Of a DNA stretch of 64,000 nucleotides, positions 25,247 to 33,373 are shown piece after piece. Each line of letters starts with the position of its first letter. Position 1 is the first letter of the stretch. Both the position numbers and the translations under genes were made by a program. A model generated the notes under the pieces. The model had not been told where the DNA came from. It saw nothing but the letters and a program-made list of their open reading frames with translations, and did not search any database. Source of the DNA: JABCYV01 sp963696025 (GTDB lineage Bacteria > Acidobacteriota > Terriglobia > Terriglobales > Acidobacteriaceae); the NCBI GenBank assembly GCA_963696025.1, contig CAVOII010000005.1, positions 1-64,000 on the forward strand. Reading direction: 5' to 3'.

Positions 25247-26917
25247 CTAGAGTTCAGCGAGCGCTCGGTGGACAAGATGAATAGCGATTGCACCTTCGCC
25301 GACGGCCGAAGCGACTCGCTTTACGTTCCCCGACCGAACATCGCCCACGGCGAATACGCCCGGAAGACTCGTTTCCAGCATCTGCGCACTGCGGGCCAGC
25401 GGCCAGGCGGGTTGGTCAGTGGCACCGTCGAGATTGCGTCCCGTGAGAATGAATCCTTTGGTGTCGAGCGCGACACAATCCTTCAGCCATTCGGTTCGCG
25501 GCGATGCGCCGGCCATGATGAAAACGTGTCGAATGGGGACTGTGGCGATTGCGCCGGTCTGGTTATTGCGCCATGTTACGTGCTCGAGGTGCGAATCGCC
25601 TTCGAGCGAGAGGATTTCGGTGCGGTAATGAATTTCGATGTTGGGATTCTGCTCAATGCGCTGGATGAGATAGCGAGACATCGTGTCTGAAAGCTGGCCG
25701 GAACGCACGAGTATGTGGACCTTGCGCTGAGTCTGCGACATGTAAACGGCGGCCTGGCCGGCGGAATTGCCACCGCCGACGACGATAATGTCGTCGTCGC
25801 CGCAGAGCTGGGCTTCCATGAAGGTGGCGCCGTAATAGACGCCCTGTCCTTCGAAAAGGGCGAGATTAGCGATGCGCGGTTTGTTGTACTGCGCGCCGGT
25901 GGCGATGACGATCGAGCGCGCGGCGAGTTCGACGCCGTTATCGAGCACGACTTTGTAGGGGCGGCGGGCGCATTCGAGGCGCACCACGTTGCGGGCGATC
26001 ATCATCTTGGCGCCGAATTTTTCGGCTTGAGTGATCGCTCGATTGGCGAGTTCCTGGCCGGAAAGGCCATAGGGAAAACCGAGATAGTTTTCGATTTTGG
26101 AGCTGGAGGCGGCCTGTCCGCCGGGCGATTCGGTCTCGATAAGAAGGACGTCGAGACCTTCGGAGGCGGCGTAAACGGCGGCGGCAAGTCCAGAGGGACC
26201 TGCGCCGACAATGATGAGGTCGCGGAGTTGCGCTGCGTCAATGTCGGCGTTGAAGCCGAGGCAGTCGGCGAGTTTCTGAATTGTGGGATTGCGGAGGACA
26301 TAGCCTTGGCCGCAGATTATGACGGGAATTTCGTCAACCTTGACGTTGAAGCGATCGAGTAGTTCCTGTGAGGCTTTGTCGGTATCGAGATCGATATACG
26401 TGTACGGATGGCCGTTGCGAGTGAGAAATTCGCGCAAACGGAGGGTCTGCGCGGAGTGGCGGGAGCCGAGAAGGATGAGGCTCCCGTAGCCGCGGCTGAT
26501 GAGTTCGAGGCGGCGGAGGATGAAAGCGCGCATGAAAATTTCGCTGAGCTCGGCGTCTTTGGCGATGAGCGAGCGGAGGGCGTCGCCGGTGAGTTCGATG
26601 AAATCGCCGGGTTCGATGACGCGTCCGCGAACGAAGATGCGGCGGCCGGAAATCATGGTGAGTTCGCCGGTGAAGCCGCCGGCGCGATGGACGGTGATGG
26701 GGCGTTCGCCGTCGAGGCCCGGCTGCACAACTTCCATGCTGCCGGAAAGGATGACGAAGAAGGGGATGTTGGTGCCGCCGACATCGAAAAGAATTTCGCC
26801 GCGGTCGACGTGCCGGACGCGGCCCTGAGAGCGAATCCGATCGATTTGCGATGGAGTGAGAGTCGGGAAAATTTGCGTGCGCGCATCAAGCGCGCTGGGT
26901 ATCGGAGGTGCAGCCAT
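25247..26917 (-). CDS. cNMP-binding / glutaredoxin-like / thioredoxin-reductase-like fusion
   Basis: From ATG 26917 (AAGGAA upstream) the protein has a cyclic-nucleotide-binding domain at about residues 20-135 (GEILFDVGGTNIPFFVILSG, GGFTGELTMISGR) and a glutaredoxin-like domain at about 145-215 (REFLTRNGHPYTYIDLDTDK, DEIPVIICGQGYVLRNP). A TrxR-type FAD/NAD(P) module follows from about 235 (LIIVGAGPSGLAAAVYAASE, IETESPGGQA, IENYLGFPYG, IIVVGGGNSAGQAAVYMSQT, GVFAVGDVRSGNVKRVASAV). The redox-active CxxC of true thioredoxin reductases is absent, and YYGATFMEAQLC occupies that region. The enzyme is probably a flavoprotein reductase with another acceptor, possibly gated by a cyclic nucleotide. This three-part architecture is known in several phyla. 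Confidence 0.9.
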   Translation of the reverse strand: MAAPPIPSALDARTQIFPTLTPSQIDRIRSQGRVRHVDRGEILFDVGGTNIPFFVILSGSMEVVQPGLDGERPITVHRAGGFTGELTMISGRRIFVRGRVIEPGDFIELTGDALRSLIAKDAELSEIFMRAFILRRLELISRGYGSLILLGSRHSAQTLRLREFLTRNGHPYTYIDLDTDKASQELLDRFNVKVDEIPVIICGQGYVLRNPTIQKLADCLGFNADIDAAQLRDLIIVGAGPSGLAAAVYAASEGLDVLLIETESPGGQAASSSKIENYLGFPYGLSGQELANRAITQAEKFGAKMMIARNVVRLECARRPYKVVLDNGVELAARSIVIATGAQYNKPRIANLALFEGQGVYYGATFMEAQLCGDDDIIVVGGGNSAGQAAVYMSQTQRKVHILVRSGQLSDTMSRYLIQRIEQNPNIEIHYRTEILSLEGDSHLEHVTWRNNQTGAIATVPIRHVFIMAGASPRTEWLKDCVALDTKGFILTGRNLDGATDQPAWPLARSAQMLETSLPGVFAVGDVRSGNVKRVASAVGEGAIAIHLVHRALAEL

Positions 26918-27044
26918 TTTTTGTTCCTTTAGCCGTGCGTTGCTGACTGGACTCATTAGAGTACACAGCGGCCAAGAAAGTCGCACCGCGCCGGATCGTG
27001 AGCTGGAGAAACGGTCTACAGTTACGTTGCTGGCGAGCCGAACC

Positions 27045-27137
27045 AGCGAGTTGCATTGCGCCGTAGCCCATACGGTTTACGGTTATCGATGCGCCCTGCA
27101 GCGAAAAGGTACCGCCGAGATCAGTCTGTTTAATCAT
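27045..27137 (-). pseudogene. N-terminal fragment of an aldo/keto reductase
   Basis: AGGAGATACGGAG precedes ATG 27137, which opens MIKQTDLGGTFSLQGASITV followed by NRMGYGAMQLAG. This is the start of an AKR-type oxidoreductase (V.R.GYGAMQLAGP..WG). After AGS the family sequence is lost. A functional start region with only about 30 codons left marks a deletion breakpoint near 27045. Confidence 0.7.
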
Positions 27138-27179
27138 CTCCGTATCTCCTAATATGTTATTTCTCGGTACTCATAAAGG

Positions 27180-27868
27180 CTAGAAGGACTCTCCGACCAG
27201 CTCTTCGCTTTTCTTCCAGAGTGCCTCCGCACTCTTTGCATCGAGCGCATATCTGCGCACCCCTTCGCTGACGGCGGTGATAGGCGTATCGTCCGGTACG
27301 ATTTCGGCAACGTGGCAGTTCTCGCAATATTGCCCACCGATTTGGTCAGCCTGAGCAACGGCAGCCGCCCACACCGAAGTCGCGGCCCCCTGGGGAATCG
27401 TCTTCCATTGGAAAGGCCCCTTGCCCTGTGCGGCGAGCTGGCGATTGATTTCTTCGATTACTTTTTCGATCCGGCCGGGCTCTGCGTAACGACCCAACTC
27501 GGTTTGTATGCCCCCCGGATGGACAGCGGCAGCGCGCACGCCGCGATCCCTGTGGCGTCTGTCGAATGCGACCGCGAAGAGGATGTTCGCCGTTTTGGAT
27601 CTGCCATAAGCGACGAAAGGCTCATAAGGAGTGCGCTCAAAATTGGGATCGTTGAGGTCCACATTCGAATAGCGATGACCGGCGGAAGACAAGTTGATCA
27701 GCCGCCCGCCATCCCGGAGAAGCGACGTAATCCGGTTGACCAGGACAAAGTGGCCAAGGTGATTCGTCCCGAACTGCGTTTCGAAGCCGTCGGCTGTGTG
27801 GCCGAACGGTGTGGCCATCACTCCTGCATTGGCGATGACAACATCGAACGGTTGACGCACCAGAAGCG
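27180..27868 (-). pseudogene. short-chain dehydrogenase, N-terminus deleted
   Basis: The protein starts inside the family at RQPFDVVIANAGVMATPFG (NNAG-type beta4), then NHLGHFVLVNRI, LINLSSAGHRY, YGRSKTANILFAVAF (YxxxK catalytic pair: Tyr and Lys) and VHPGGIQTELGRY. The TGxxxGxG cofactor loop and the first 80 or so residues are missing. Their place is taken by the 5' end of a SnoaL-like gene in another frame. It resembles retinol-dehydrogenase/WWOX-like SDRs and is most likely non-functional. Confidence 0.75.
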
Positions 27869-27976
27869 TTCCGCCGCAACGTAGTCACGCTTGTTAAACA
27901 GTGTCTCGAAGGCTTCGAGAACGAACGCCTTATTCTTGGATTCGATCGTCTCACTTGCCATTTTTGTTTTTGCCAT
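27869..27976 (-). pseudogene. 5' fragment of a SnoaL/NTF2-like gene
   Basis: ATG 27976 with AAGGAGGG upstream opens MAKTKMASETIESKNKAFVL and then EAFETLFNKRDYVAAERFW, the N-terminal helix block of SnoaL-like proteins (V.EAF.TLFN.RDY.AAERFW). At FW the sequence switches to the middle of an SDR gene in a different frame, which defines a deletion junction near 27869. Confidence 0.7.
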
Positions 27977-28034
27977 CCCGACCCTCCTTATTCCTCCGAG
28001 CGATTGCAGCTGACGCCAGCAAGGCATCAACTCC

Positions 28035-28802
28035 TTAAAGCTTCGACCCGCCATCGACGGGGATGCTGGCTCCCGTGATCCACCGGGCCGCGTCTGACGC
28101 CATAAAAGCGACGACGTCCGCGACATCTTCTAGCTTGCCGATTCGTTTTAGCGCTTGCATTCCCAATGTCACCTCGCGACCCGCTTCGGTCTTTGCAAAA
28201 TTCGACATGTCGGTGTCGATCACGCCCGGCGCGACAGCATTTACGCGAATACCTTGAGGCCCAAGCATGGCAGCCCAGTTCTTGACCAAGGTCTCGAGTG
28301 CTCCTTTGGTCGAGGAATAGGCAAGGATCGAGGGGTTGTTGACGCCGGGTTTGCCAACTACGGCGTGGGATCCGATCGAAGAGATCACGGTGATGTTCGA
28401 GCCGTCTCCTAGAATGGGCAGCAGTTGCTGCACCAAGAAGAACGGACTTCGGACGTTTGTAGCAAAGAGGTTGTCAAAATCCTCTACCTTATAGTCCGCG
28501 AGGAGTACCGCCTTGCTGATTCCGGCGTTGAGCACAAGCACATCCAACCGATCGCCGACGATCGTACGAACTTCCTTGGCTAGCAGCGTTGCTCCTTCTG
28601 GAGTTCCCAAGTCGGCCCTGATTGCGTTTGCGCGTCCGCCTTTTGAAAGGATGCGTGCCACGAGAGATTCTGCATCCTGCGCGGAATGGCCGTAGTGCGC
28701 AAGGATGCGCGCACCGGCGTTAGCGAGCACGTATGCGGTGGCCCTCCCAATTCCGCGTGATGCGCCTGTTACCAGGGCGGTTTTGCCTTGAAGCGTAGTC
28801 AT
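28035..28802 (-). CDS. SDR-family oxidoreductase (FabG-like)
   Basis: A complete 255-residue classical SDR: TGASRGIGRATAYVLA (TGxxxGIG cofactor loop), RADLGTPEG, LVLNAGISK (NAG), ISSIGSHAVVG (catalytic Ser), YSSTKGALE (YxxxK), VNAVAPGVIDTDM and the end ITGASIPVDGGSKL. It acts on an unknown keto or hydroxy substrate, probably with NADP(H). The same strand carries three SDR genes in a row, and the next lies 120 bases upstream. Confidence 0.9.
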   Translation of the reverse strand: MTTLQGKTALVTGASRGIGRATAYVLANAGARILAHYGHSAQDAESLVARILSKGGRANAIRADLGTPEGATLLAKEVRTIVGDRLDVLVLNAGISKAVLLADYKVEDFDNLFATNVRSPFFLVQQLLPILGDGSNITVISSIGSHAVVGKPGVNNPSILAYSSTKGALETLVKNWAAMLGPQGIRVNAVAPGVIDTDMSNFAKTEAGREVTLGMQALKRIGKLEDVADVVAFMASDAARWITGASIPVDGGSKL

Positions 28803-28922
28803 TTCCTATACCCCGTCAATCCAACAACGAACACGTTTGCTAGCGTCGACTGAGCCTTTTTACGATTCGCCGTTCAGAAAGCGACTTGGCTTGAGCAGCG
28901 AGGTGCCATGGTCAAGGAAGAT

Positions 28923-29669
28923 TTAGCCAGCGATCATGCCTCCATCGACTGGGATGGAAGAACCTGTCATGTACGACGCATTCTCCGATGCAACAAAGGC
29001 GATCACATGAGCGATCTCCTCCGACGTTGCCATGCGCTTGACCGGCACCGTCGAGACGAGCGCCGCTTTAGTTTCATCTGTGCCTGTGAAGCGGGTGAGC
29101 ATGCCCGTATCCGTAGTGCCCGGAGCGACAACGTTTACTCGAACTCCGGTCCCGGCGACTTCCAGTGCAGCGGATTTTGTCAGTCCCTCGATCGCATGTT
29201 TGCTGGCCACATAAACGGACGCTCCGGCAGCCCCGACGCTTCCATAGGCCGACGAGACATTGACGATGCTCCCGCTCTCCTGTGCCAGCATCACCCTCAA
29301 TTCGTGCTTCATGCTCAGTAGTGTTCCTAGCACGTTTGTGTCGAAGGTGGCGGCGTAGGTTTCTGCAGTCTGCTCCGTCACCGGGCCGGGTGTGCCTTCG
29401 GTTCCAGCATTGTTGACCGCAACATCCAGACGTCCGAAACGCTTGACCGTTTGATCCACGAGGTTGCGCACGTCCTCGTCCTTGCGGACATCAGTGCGGA
29501 CAAAAGTGGCTTCTGCTCCGAGGCCTTGTAGCTCGGCAACCAACGCTTGTCCTTCTTTGTCTCGACGGCCGGAGACAACAATTCGTGCCCCTTCTTGCGC
29601 AAAGATGATTGCGGCGGCGCGACCGATTCCCGTCAGCGCTCCTGTAATCAAGACAACTTGGTCTGACAT
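28923..29669 (-). CDS. SDR-family oxidoreductase
   Basis: A complete 248-residue classical SDR with TGALTGIGRAAAIIFA, VVSGRRDKEG, VNNAGTEGTPGPV, VNVSSAYGSVGAAG, YVASKHAIEGL (YxxxK), VNVVAPGTTDTGML and YMTGSSIPVDGGMIAG. The GRR at the end of beta2 suggests NADP(H). The substrate is unknown. The gene stands first of the minus-strand SDR row. Confidence 0.9.
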   Translation of the reverse strand: MSDQVVLITGALTGIGRAAAIIFAQEGARIVVSGRRDKEGQALVAELQGLGAEATFVRTDVRKDEDVRNLVDQTVKRFGRLDVAVNNAGTEGTPGPVTEQTAETYAATFDTNVLGTLLSMKHELRVMLAQESGSIVNVSSAYGSVGAAGASVYVASKHAIEGLTKSAALEVAGTGVRVNVVAPGTTDTGMLTRFTGTDETKAALVSTVPVKRMATSEEIAHVIAFVASENASYMTGSSIPVDGGMIAG

Positions 29670-29723
29670 AAACGCTCCTTTTAGTTGACGTGGCGGTCGT
29701 GGACGCTGATCCTGACCATTGCC

Positions 29724-29981
29724 CTAATCTCGTTCTTTGCCGATCCAATCGCGTATGTAAGGGCAGCAGTTGACAAGCGTGACACCCGCCACTTCACAGC
29801 TCCCGAGAAATCGAACAGCCTCAACATCGACCAGGTTCAATTCCGCCAGGTCCAGCAAAATCTTCGATTCGCTCTCCCGAATCTGCTTCTCCAACTCGGG
29901 CAAATGCTCCGCGCGCATTCGACCTATCAGTCGAAGAGTCGTGGTGTACTCGTCAGAGTACTTCTCAATTTTCAAGGTCAT
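29724..29981 (-). CDS. STAS-like small protein (paralogue 2)
   Basis: 85 residues: TTTLRLIGRMRAEHLPELEK, ILLDLAELNLVDVEAVRFLG, CEVAGVTLVNCCPYIRDWI. It is a STAS-type fold like 19895-20158 with the same C..YIR.W ending, and VDVEAVRF stands where antagonists have DSSG, so the phosphorylation serine is missing. It is transcribed divergently from the second sigma54 activator, with about 210 bases between them. Confidence 0.68.
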   Translation of the reverse strand: MTLKIEKYSDEYTTTLRLIGRMRAEHLPELEKQIRESESKILLDLAELNLVDVEAVRFLGSCEVAGVTLVNCCPYIRDWIGKERD

Positions 29982-30190
29982 GCTTGACTGTCGAACGATT
30001 CACGCTTAAAAGATGGCAATCCCGACGCCATTCGTAATCAATTGAGTCGTCGGTGTTTAGCTTTTGAATTGAGGCTGTAATTTCAGCTTTCGCTGAAGAT
30101 TCAGCACGGCGCCATCCAGCTGGGCTTGGCTTTGAATCCTGATTTAGAATTATTGATATTGGTTGTGACGCTCCGGCGGACTGAGTGAAC

Positions 30191-31783
30191 ATGAGTGAGT
30201 TGGCCCAAGGTTCGAAACGCCACGAACAAAGCGATGTTCCGGAAAAGCTCGGCCAGGAGGCTGCCCGGCTCCAAGCCCTCATCGACACGGTTCCGTCGTT
30301 CTTGTGGACGAGCTTCGCTGATGGATCCAAGGAATTTCTGAACCGACGTTGGTACGAGTACACCGGCCTGACCGTGGAGCAGGGGAAGGGTTGGGGTTGG
30401 AAGGTGGTCGTTCACCCCGATGACTTGGATCGACTCATTCGTGAATGGCTTGCGTTGCTGAATGATCCCAAACCAGGGGAACTGGAAACCCGCATCCGTC
30501 GATATGACGGAGAATACCGATGGTTCCTTATACGTGTCCTTCCAGAATTCGACGCTGAAGGCAACGTCGTCAGGTGGTTAGGAAGCGATACCGACATCGA
30601 AGATCGAAAAAGAGCGGAGACGAAACTCCTTGAAGACGAGCGTGAGTTTCGCCGGATTACTGATGCTATACCGCAAAGCATTGTCGTACTGGATCCGAGC
30701 GGCGACCCGCTTTACGCGAATCAGGCGGTGCTGGAATATACAGGCCTGACCATGCAACAAGTGCTCAGTTCTGAGTTTCGTGCCCGAATGTTTCATCCGG
30801 AAGACGTCGAGAAGGTGCGGGAGGAGCGTCAGGCGGCCTATGCCCGCGGGCTGCCGTTTGAAATCGAACAACGAACGCGTCGGAAGGACGGCCAGTATCG
30901 CTGGTTCCTTATTCGTCTCAATCCGTTCCGCGACGAACATGGACGCCTGGTGCGCTGGTATGCGACGGGAACCGACATCGATGATCGCAAACGCGCCGAA
31001 GACAGGACACGAAACGAAAACGTTGCGTTGCGCGAAGACATCGTGCGCTCATCCATGTTCGAAGAAATCGTCGGGTCCTCCGAGCCATTACGTCGTGTGC
31101 TGGTTCAAGTTTCCAAGGTGGCTCCGACGGATTCAACGGTCTTGGTCTTAGGTGAGACCGGAACAGGAAAGGAACTGATTGCTCGCGCAATTCATAATGG
31201 GTCCAAGCGTTCAAACCGTGCTTTCATTCGAGTGAATTGCGCGGCGATTCCCCAGTCGCTGATTGCTTCCGAACTGTTCGGCCACGAAAAAGGTTCCTTT
31301 ACAGGGGCCACTCAGCGTCGGCTGGGCCGTTTCGAATCGGCCGATGGCGGAACGATATTCCTCGATGAAGTAGGCGATCTTCCGCCAGAAACCCAGGTCG
31401 CATTGCTGCGAGTTCTTCAGGAGCGTGAATTCGAACGAGTTGGCGGCACTCAATCGGTTTCGGTTGACGTACGGGTGATAGCGGCCACGAATCGAGACTT
31501 GAATTCAGAAGTGGCCGAGGGCAAGTTTCGTCAGGATTTGTTTTACTGCCTCAACGTTTTTCCGATTCGATTGCCGGCATTGCGCGAGCGCATTAGTGAT
31601 ATTTCCTTGTTGGTCGGATACTTGATCGACCGCTACGCCAAAAAATTGGGCAAAAAGATTCGAAACATAGACAAGAAGACCATCGAACTCTTCCACGCAT
31701 ACGATTGGCCGGGCAACATCCGCGAGTTGCAGAATGTAGTCGAGCGGGCGGTGATTCTGTCTGAGGGGAGACTTTCTTTGTAG
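30191..31783 (+). CDS. sigma54-dependent activator with two PAS domains, frameshifted before the DNA-binding domain
   Basis: PAS domain 1 (about residues 20-150: DTVPSFLWTSFADGSKEFLN, RWYEYTGLT, RWLGSDTDIEDRKRAE) and PAS domain 2 (about 155-275) are followed by a coiled coil (NENVALREDIV) and an AAA+ domain with GETGTGKE, ELFGHEKGSFTGA, GTIFLDEVGD and the CLNVFPI region. The sigma54-contact loop reads GSFTGA rather than GAFTGA. The frame stops after ERAVILSEG. One extra G in GAGGGGAG near 31766 would restore EGETFFVDETWLTH and the Fis helix-turn-helix that follows. As written, the product lacks DNA binding. It is a paralogue of 20344-22479 with PAS in place of GAF. Confidence 0.85.
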   Translation: MSELAQGSKRHEQSDVPEKLGQEAARLQALIDTVPSFLWTSFADGSKEFLNRRWYEYTGLTVEQGKGWGWKVVVHPDDLDRLIREWLALLNDPKPGELETRIRRYDGEYRWFLIRVLPEFDAEGNVVRWLGSDTDIEDRKRAETKLLEDEREFRRITDAIPQSIVVLDPSGDPLYANQAVLEYTGLTMQQVLSSEFRARMFHPEDVEKVREERQAAYARGLPFEIEQRTRRKDGQYRWFLIRLNPFRDEHGRLVRWYATGTDIDDRKRAEDRTRNENVALREDIVRSSMFEEIVGSSEPLRRVLVQVSKVAPTDSTVLVLGETGTGKELIARAIHNGSKRSNRAFIRVNCAAIPQSLIASELFGHEKGSFTGATQRRLGRFESADGGTIFLDEVGDLPPETQVALLRVLQEREFERVGGTQSVSVDVRVIAATNRDLNSEVAEGKFRQDLFYCLNVFPIRLPALRERISDISLLVGYLIDRYAKKLGKKIRNIDKKTIELFHAYDWPGNIRELQNVVERAVILSEGRLSL

Positions 31784-32013
31784 ATGAGACTTGGCTCACG
31801 CACGTGACTCCCAAACTGGCTGCGACGACCGCTCCGCTGGTTGCTGACCTTGTTGAGCACGAAAGAGAGATCCTGGAAGCCGCTCTCCGGGAATCCGAAG
31901 GCGTGGTCGGGGGGCCAACCGGCGCCGCCTTTAAGCTGGGCATTCCCCGACAGACACTCGAATCCAAAATAAAGAAGCTGGGCATAAACCGGCACCGCTT
32001 CAAAGCTTCTTAA
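31770..32013 (+). pseudogene. detached Fis-type HTH end of the sigma54 activator
   Basis: This frame continues the activator: FFVDETWLTHVTPKLAATT, HEREILEAALRESEGVVGGP and GAAFKLGIPRQTLESKIKKL, the Fis-like helix-turn-helix that ends such regulators and is nearly the same as in the 20344-22479 paralogue. It is separated from the AAA+ domain by a single-base frameshift in a G run. No own start site is visible. Confidence 0.8.
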
Positions 32014-32346
32014 TCTTCCTCACCTGACAAGCCGCCGTTCGTAAACCCTCCGCTGTATACGTGCAATCATCTTTAATGGCTGGAAAGGCTGGCGTCGGCG
32101 GTTCAACTTCGTCCCTGGCCACCATCATTCTTAAGAACTTAGGGGAATGGCGTCTTGCCTCCCAGTCCGCTCTCAGTCTCTGTTCTCATCCGCTGCGTTA
32201 GCGCACAACGTTTGCCGTTACAAGCTTTCCTTCTTCGTCTCACTTGACGATCAGATTACGCGAATCAGCCGCATGAAGGCGTCGATCTTCTTCGTAATTC
32301 GCGCCCGGTCTGGACCGAGGTTCTGCTCCAGACACCCGCCAAAGCG
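32014..32346. other. gene-free stretch between the activator and the TonB-receptor remnant
   Basis: No gene, repeat or RNA is recognisable here. The only open frame (32147-32350, plus) is serine-rich with no ribosome site. A rearrangement breakpoint on the right side is likely because the receptor remnant starts abruptly. Confidence 0.3.
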
Positions 32347-32610
32347 CTAGAAAGCGATCTTCAAACTAAACTCAATTTCACGGGGCGATCCGAGCGTGAA
32401 CACGCCGGTCCCCACGCCGACGCGATTCGTATTGTGTGCCGCAGGATCCGTGCCATTGATGGTACCGGCGGTGCCAGTAAGGAGGCCGGACATAATGCTC
32501 ATCGGCAAGTCGAAGTTGGCAAAGTTGAAGAGGTTGTAGAACCCGACTGACGGTTTCACGGTCACTCGCTCGTGACGGCTTATCCTCGAAGCTCGCACTC
32601 TCCCTTTCCA
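32347..32610 (-). pseudogene. C-terminal fragment of an Oar-type TonB-dependent receptor
   Basis: The minus strand gives VKPSVGFYNLFNFANFDLP, GLLTGTAGTINGTD and NRVGVGTGVFTLGSPREIEF ending SLKIAF. This is the last beta-strand region of the large carboxypeptidase-regulatory-like TonB receptors that are expanded in Acidobacteria; the terminal aromatic (F) is the outer-membrane barrel signal. The upstream 900-1000 residues are absent and the TetR gene abuts the fragment. Confidence 0.75.
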
Positions 32611-33225
32611 TCAACTCCGGGCATTTCCCGAGCGATGCCCACGGATGACTTGCTCGACCAATTCTTCGCCGAACCGTCTGGTAAACGAGCCTGAGCCCAA
32701 TAAGAAGCGATAATAGATCGCGCCAAAGATCGCGTCGTTCAGCAGGTCAGGTTCCGTATCTGAACGCAATTCGCCTGCATTCTTGCCCCGCTGCAGATCG
32801 GCGATGGTAGCGGTCCGCCGAGGACTAACCCATCGGTCGAAGAACGCCTGACGTATAGCCGGCTCGCTCTGGCCCTCGGCGATAAGCCCGGCGACGATCT
32901 TGCCGAACGGCCCGCTGAACGCATCGATCAAGCTCCGCACTCGAAACTGCAGAGACTCTTCCGCAGTCAGGTCCGATGGCTTCTCGAGGTTGGGGGCCAT
33001 TCGCTCGCAGAGCATGGCCAGCACCAAGGTCGCCTTGGTTGGCCACCATTTATAAAGGGTGGGCTTGCCGACCTTGGCCCGCTTGGCAACCTCTTCCATG
33101 GTCAAGTCGCGGACGGACTTTTGCTGAAGCAGGCTGTAGACCGCATCCATGATAACGGCATGCGACGTTGCCCTTTCGCTTGGTGGCCGCCCTTTCCGTG
33201 GAGGGCGGCGCACGTTTTTCTTCAT
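32611..33225 (-). CDS. TetR-family transcriptional regulator
   Basis: From ATG 33225: MKKNVRRPPRKGRPPSERAT leads to IMDAVYSLLQQKSVRDLTME, EVAKRAKVGKPTLYKWWPTK, the TetR helix-turn-helix (V.KPTLYKWWP.K). The ligand domain follows (about residues 70-200), with the TetR_C-type LIAEGQSEPAIRQAF block. The gene is divergent from an isochorismatase-family gene, and the 150-base gap holds a near-consensus promoter followed by AACGT repeats, a likely operator. It probably represses the hydrolase gene and itself. Confidence 0.88.
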   Translation of the reverse strand: MKKNVRRPPRKGRPPSERATSHAVIMDAVYSLLQQKSVRDLTMEEVAKRAKVGKPTLYKWWPTKATLVLAMLCERMAPNLEKPSDLTAEESLQFRVRSLIDAFSGPFGKIVAGLIAEGQSEPAIRQAFFDRWVSPRRTATIADLQRGKNAGELRSDTEPDLLNDAIFGAIYYRFLLGSGSFTRRFGEELVEQVIRGHRSGNARS

Positions 33226-33261
33226 GAAAGCAAGTTTTAATAGAACGGAACGTAAAGTCAA

Positions 33262-33311
33262 TTGACATCTCCGCTGGCGTGATTTAATGTAAAACGTAAC
33301 GTAACGTTAAG
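33262..33311 (+). promoter_or_regulatory. promoter with putative TetR operator
   Basis: TTGACA at 33262-33267 is followed after 17 bases by TAATGT at 33285-33290. Just downstream lies AACGTAACGTAACGTT (33293-33308), three tandem AACGT units ending in the palindrome TAACGTTA (33302-33309). Placement directly after the -10 box of the isochorismatase-family gene and between divergent genes fits a repressor-binding site. The operator role is inferred. Confidence 0.6.
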
Positions 33312-33373
33312 TAAATGGTCAATCGGTTTTTGGCTGACTCAAACCGACATCAACGGCAAAAGGAGATTGCAAT

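Noticed and set aside
24970..25293. 107-residue minus-strand frame between the SnoaL and TrxR-like genes
   Set aside because: Serine-rich, no ribosome site and no family; it partly overlaps the end of the TrxR-like gene.
25715..26932. Long plus-strand open frames opposite the TrxR-like fusion
   Set aside because: They are antisense shadows with biased Gly/Ala/Glu composition; the minus-strand frame has full domain motifs.
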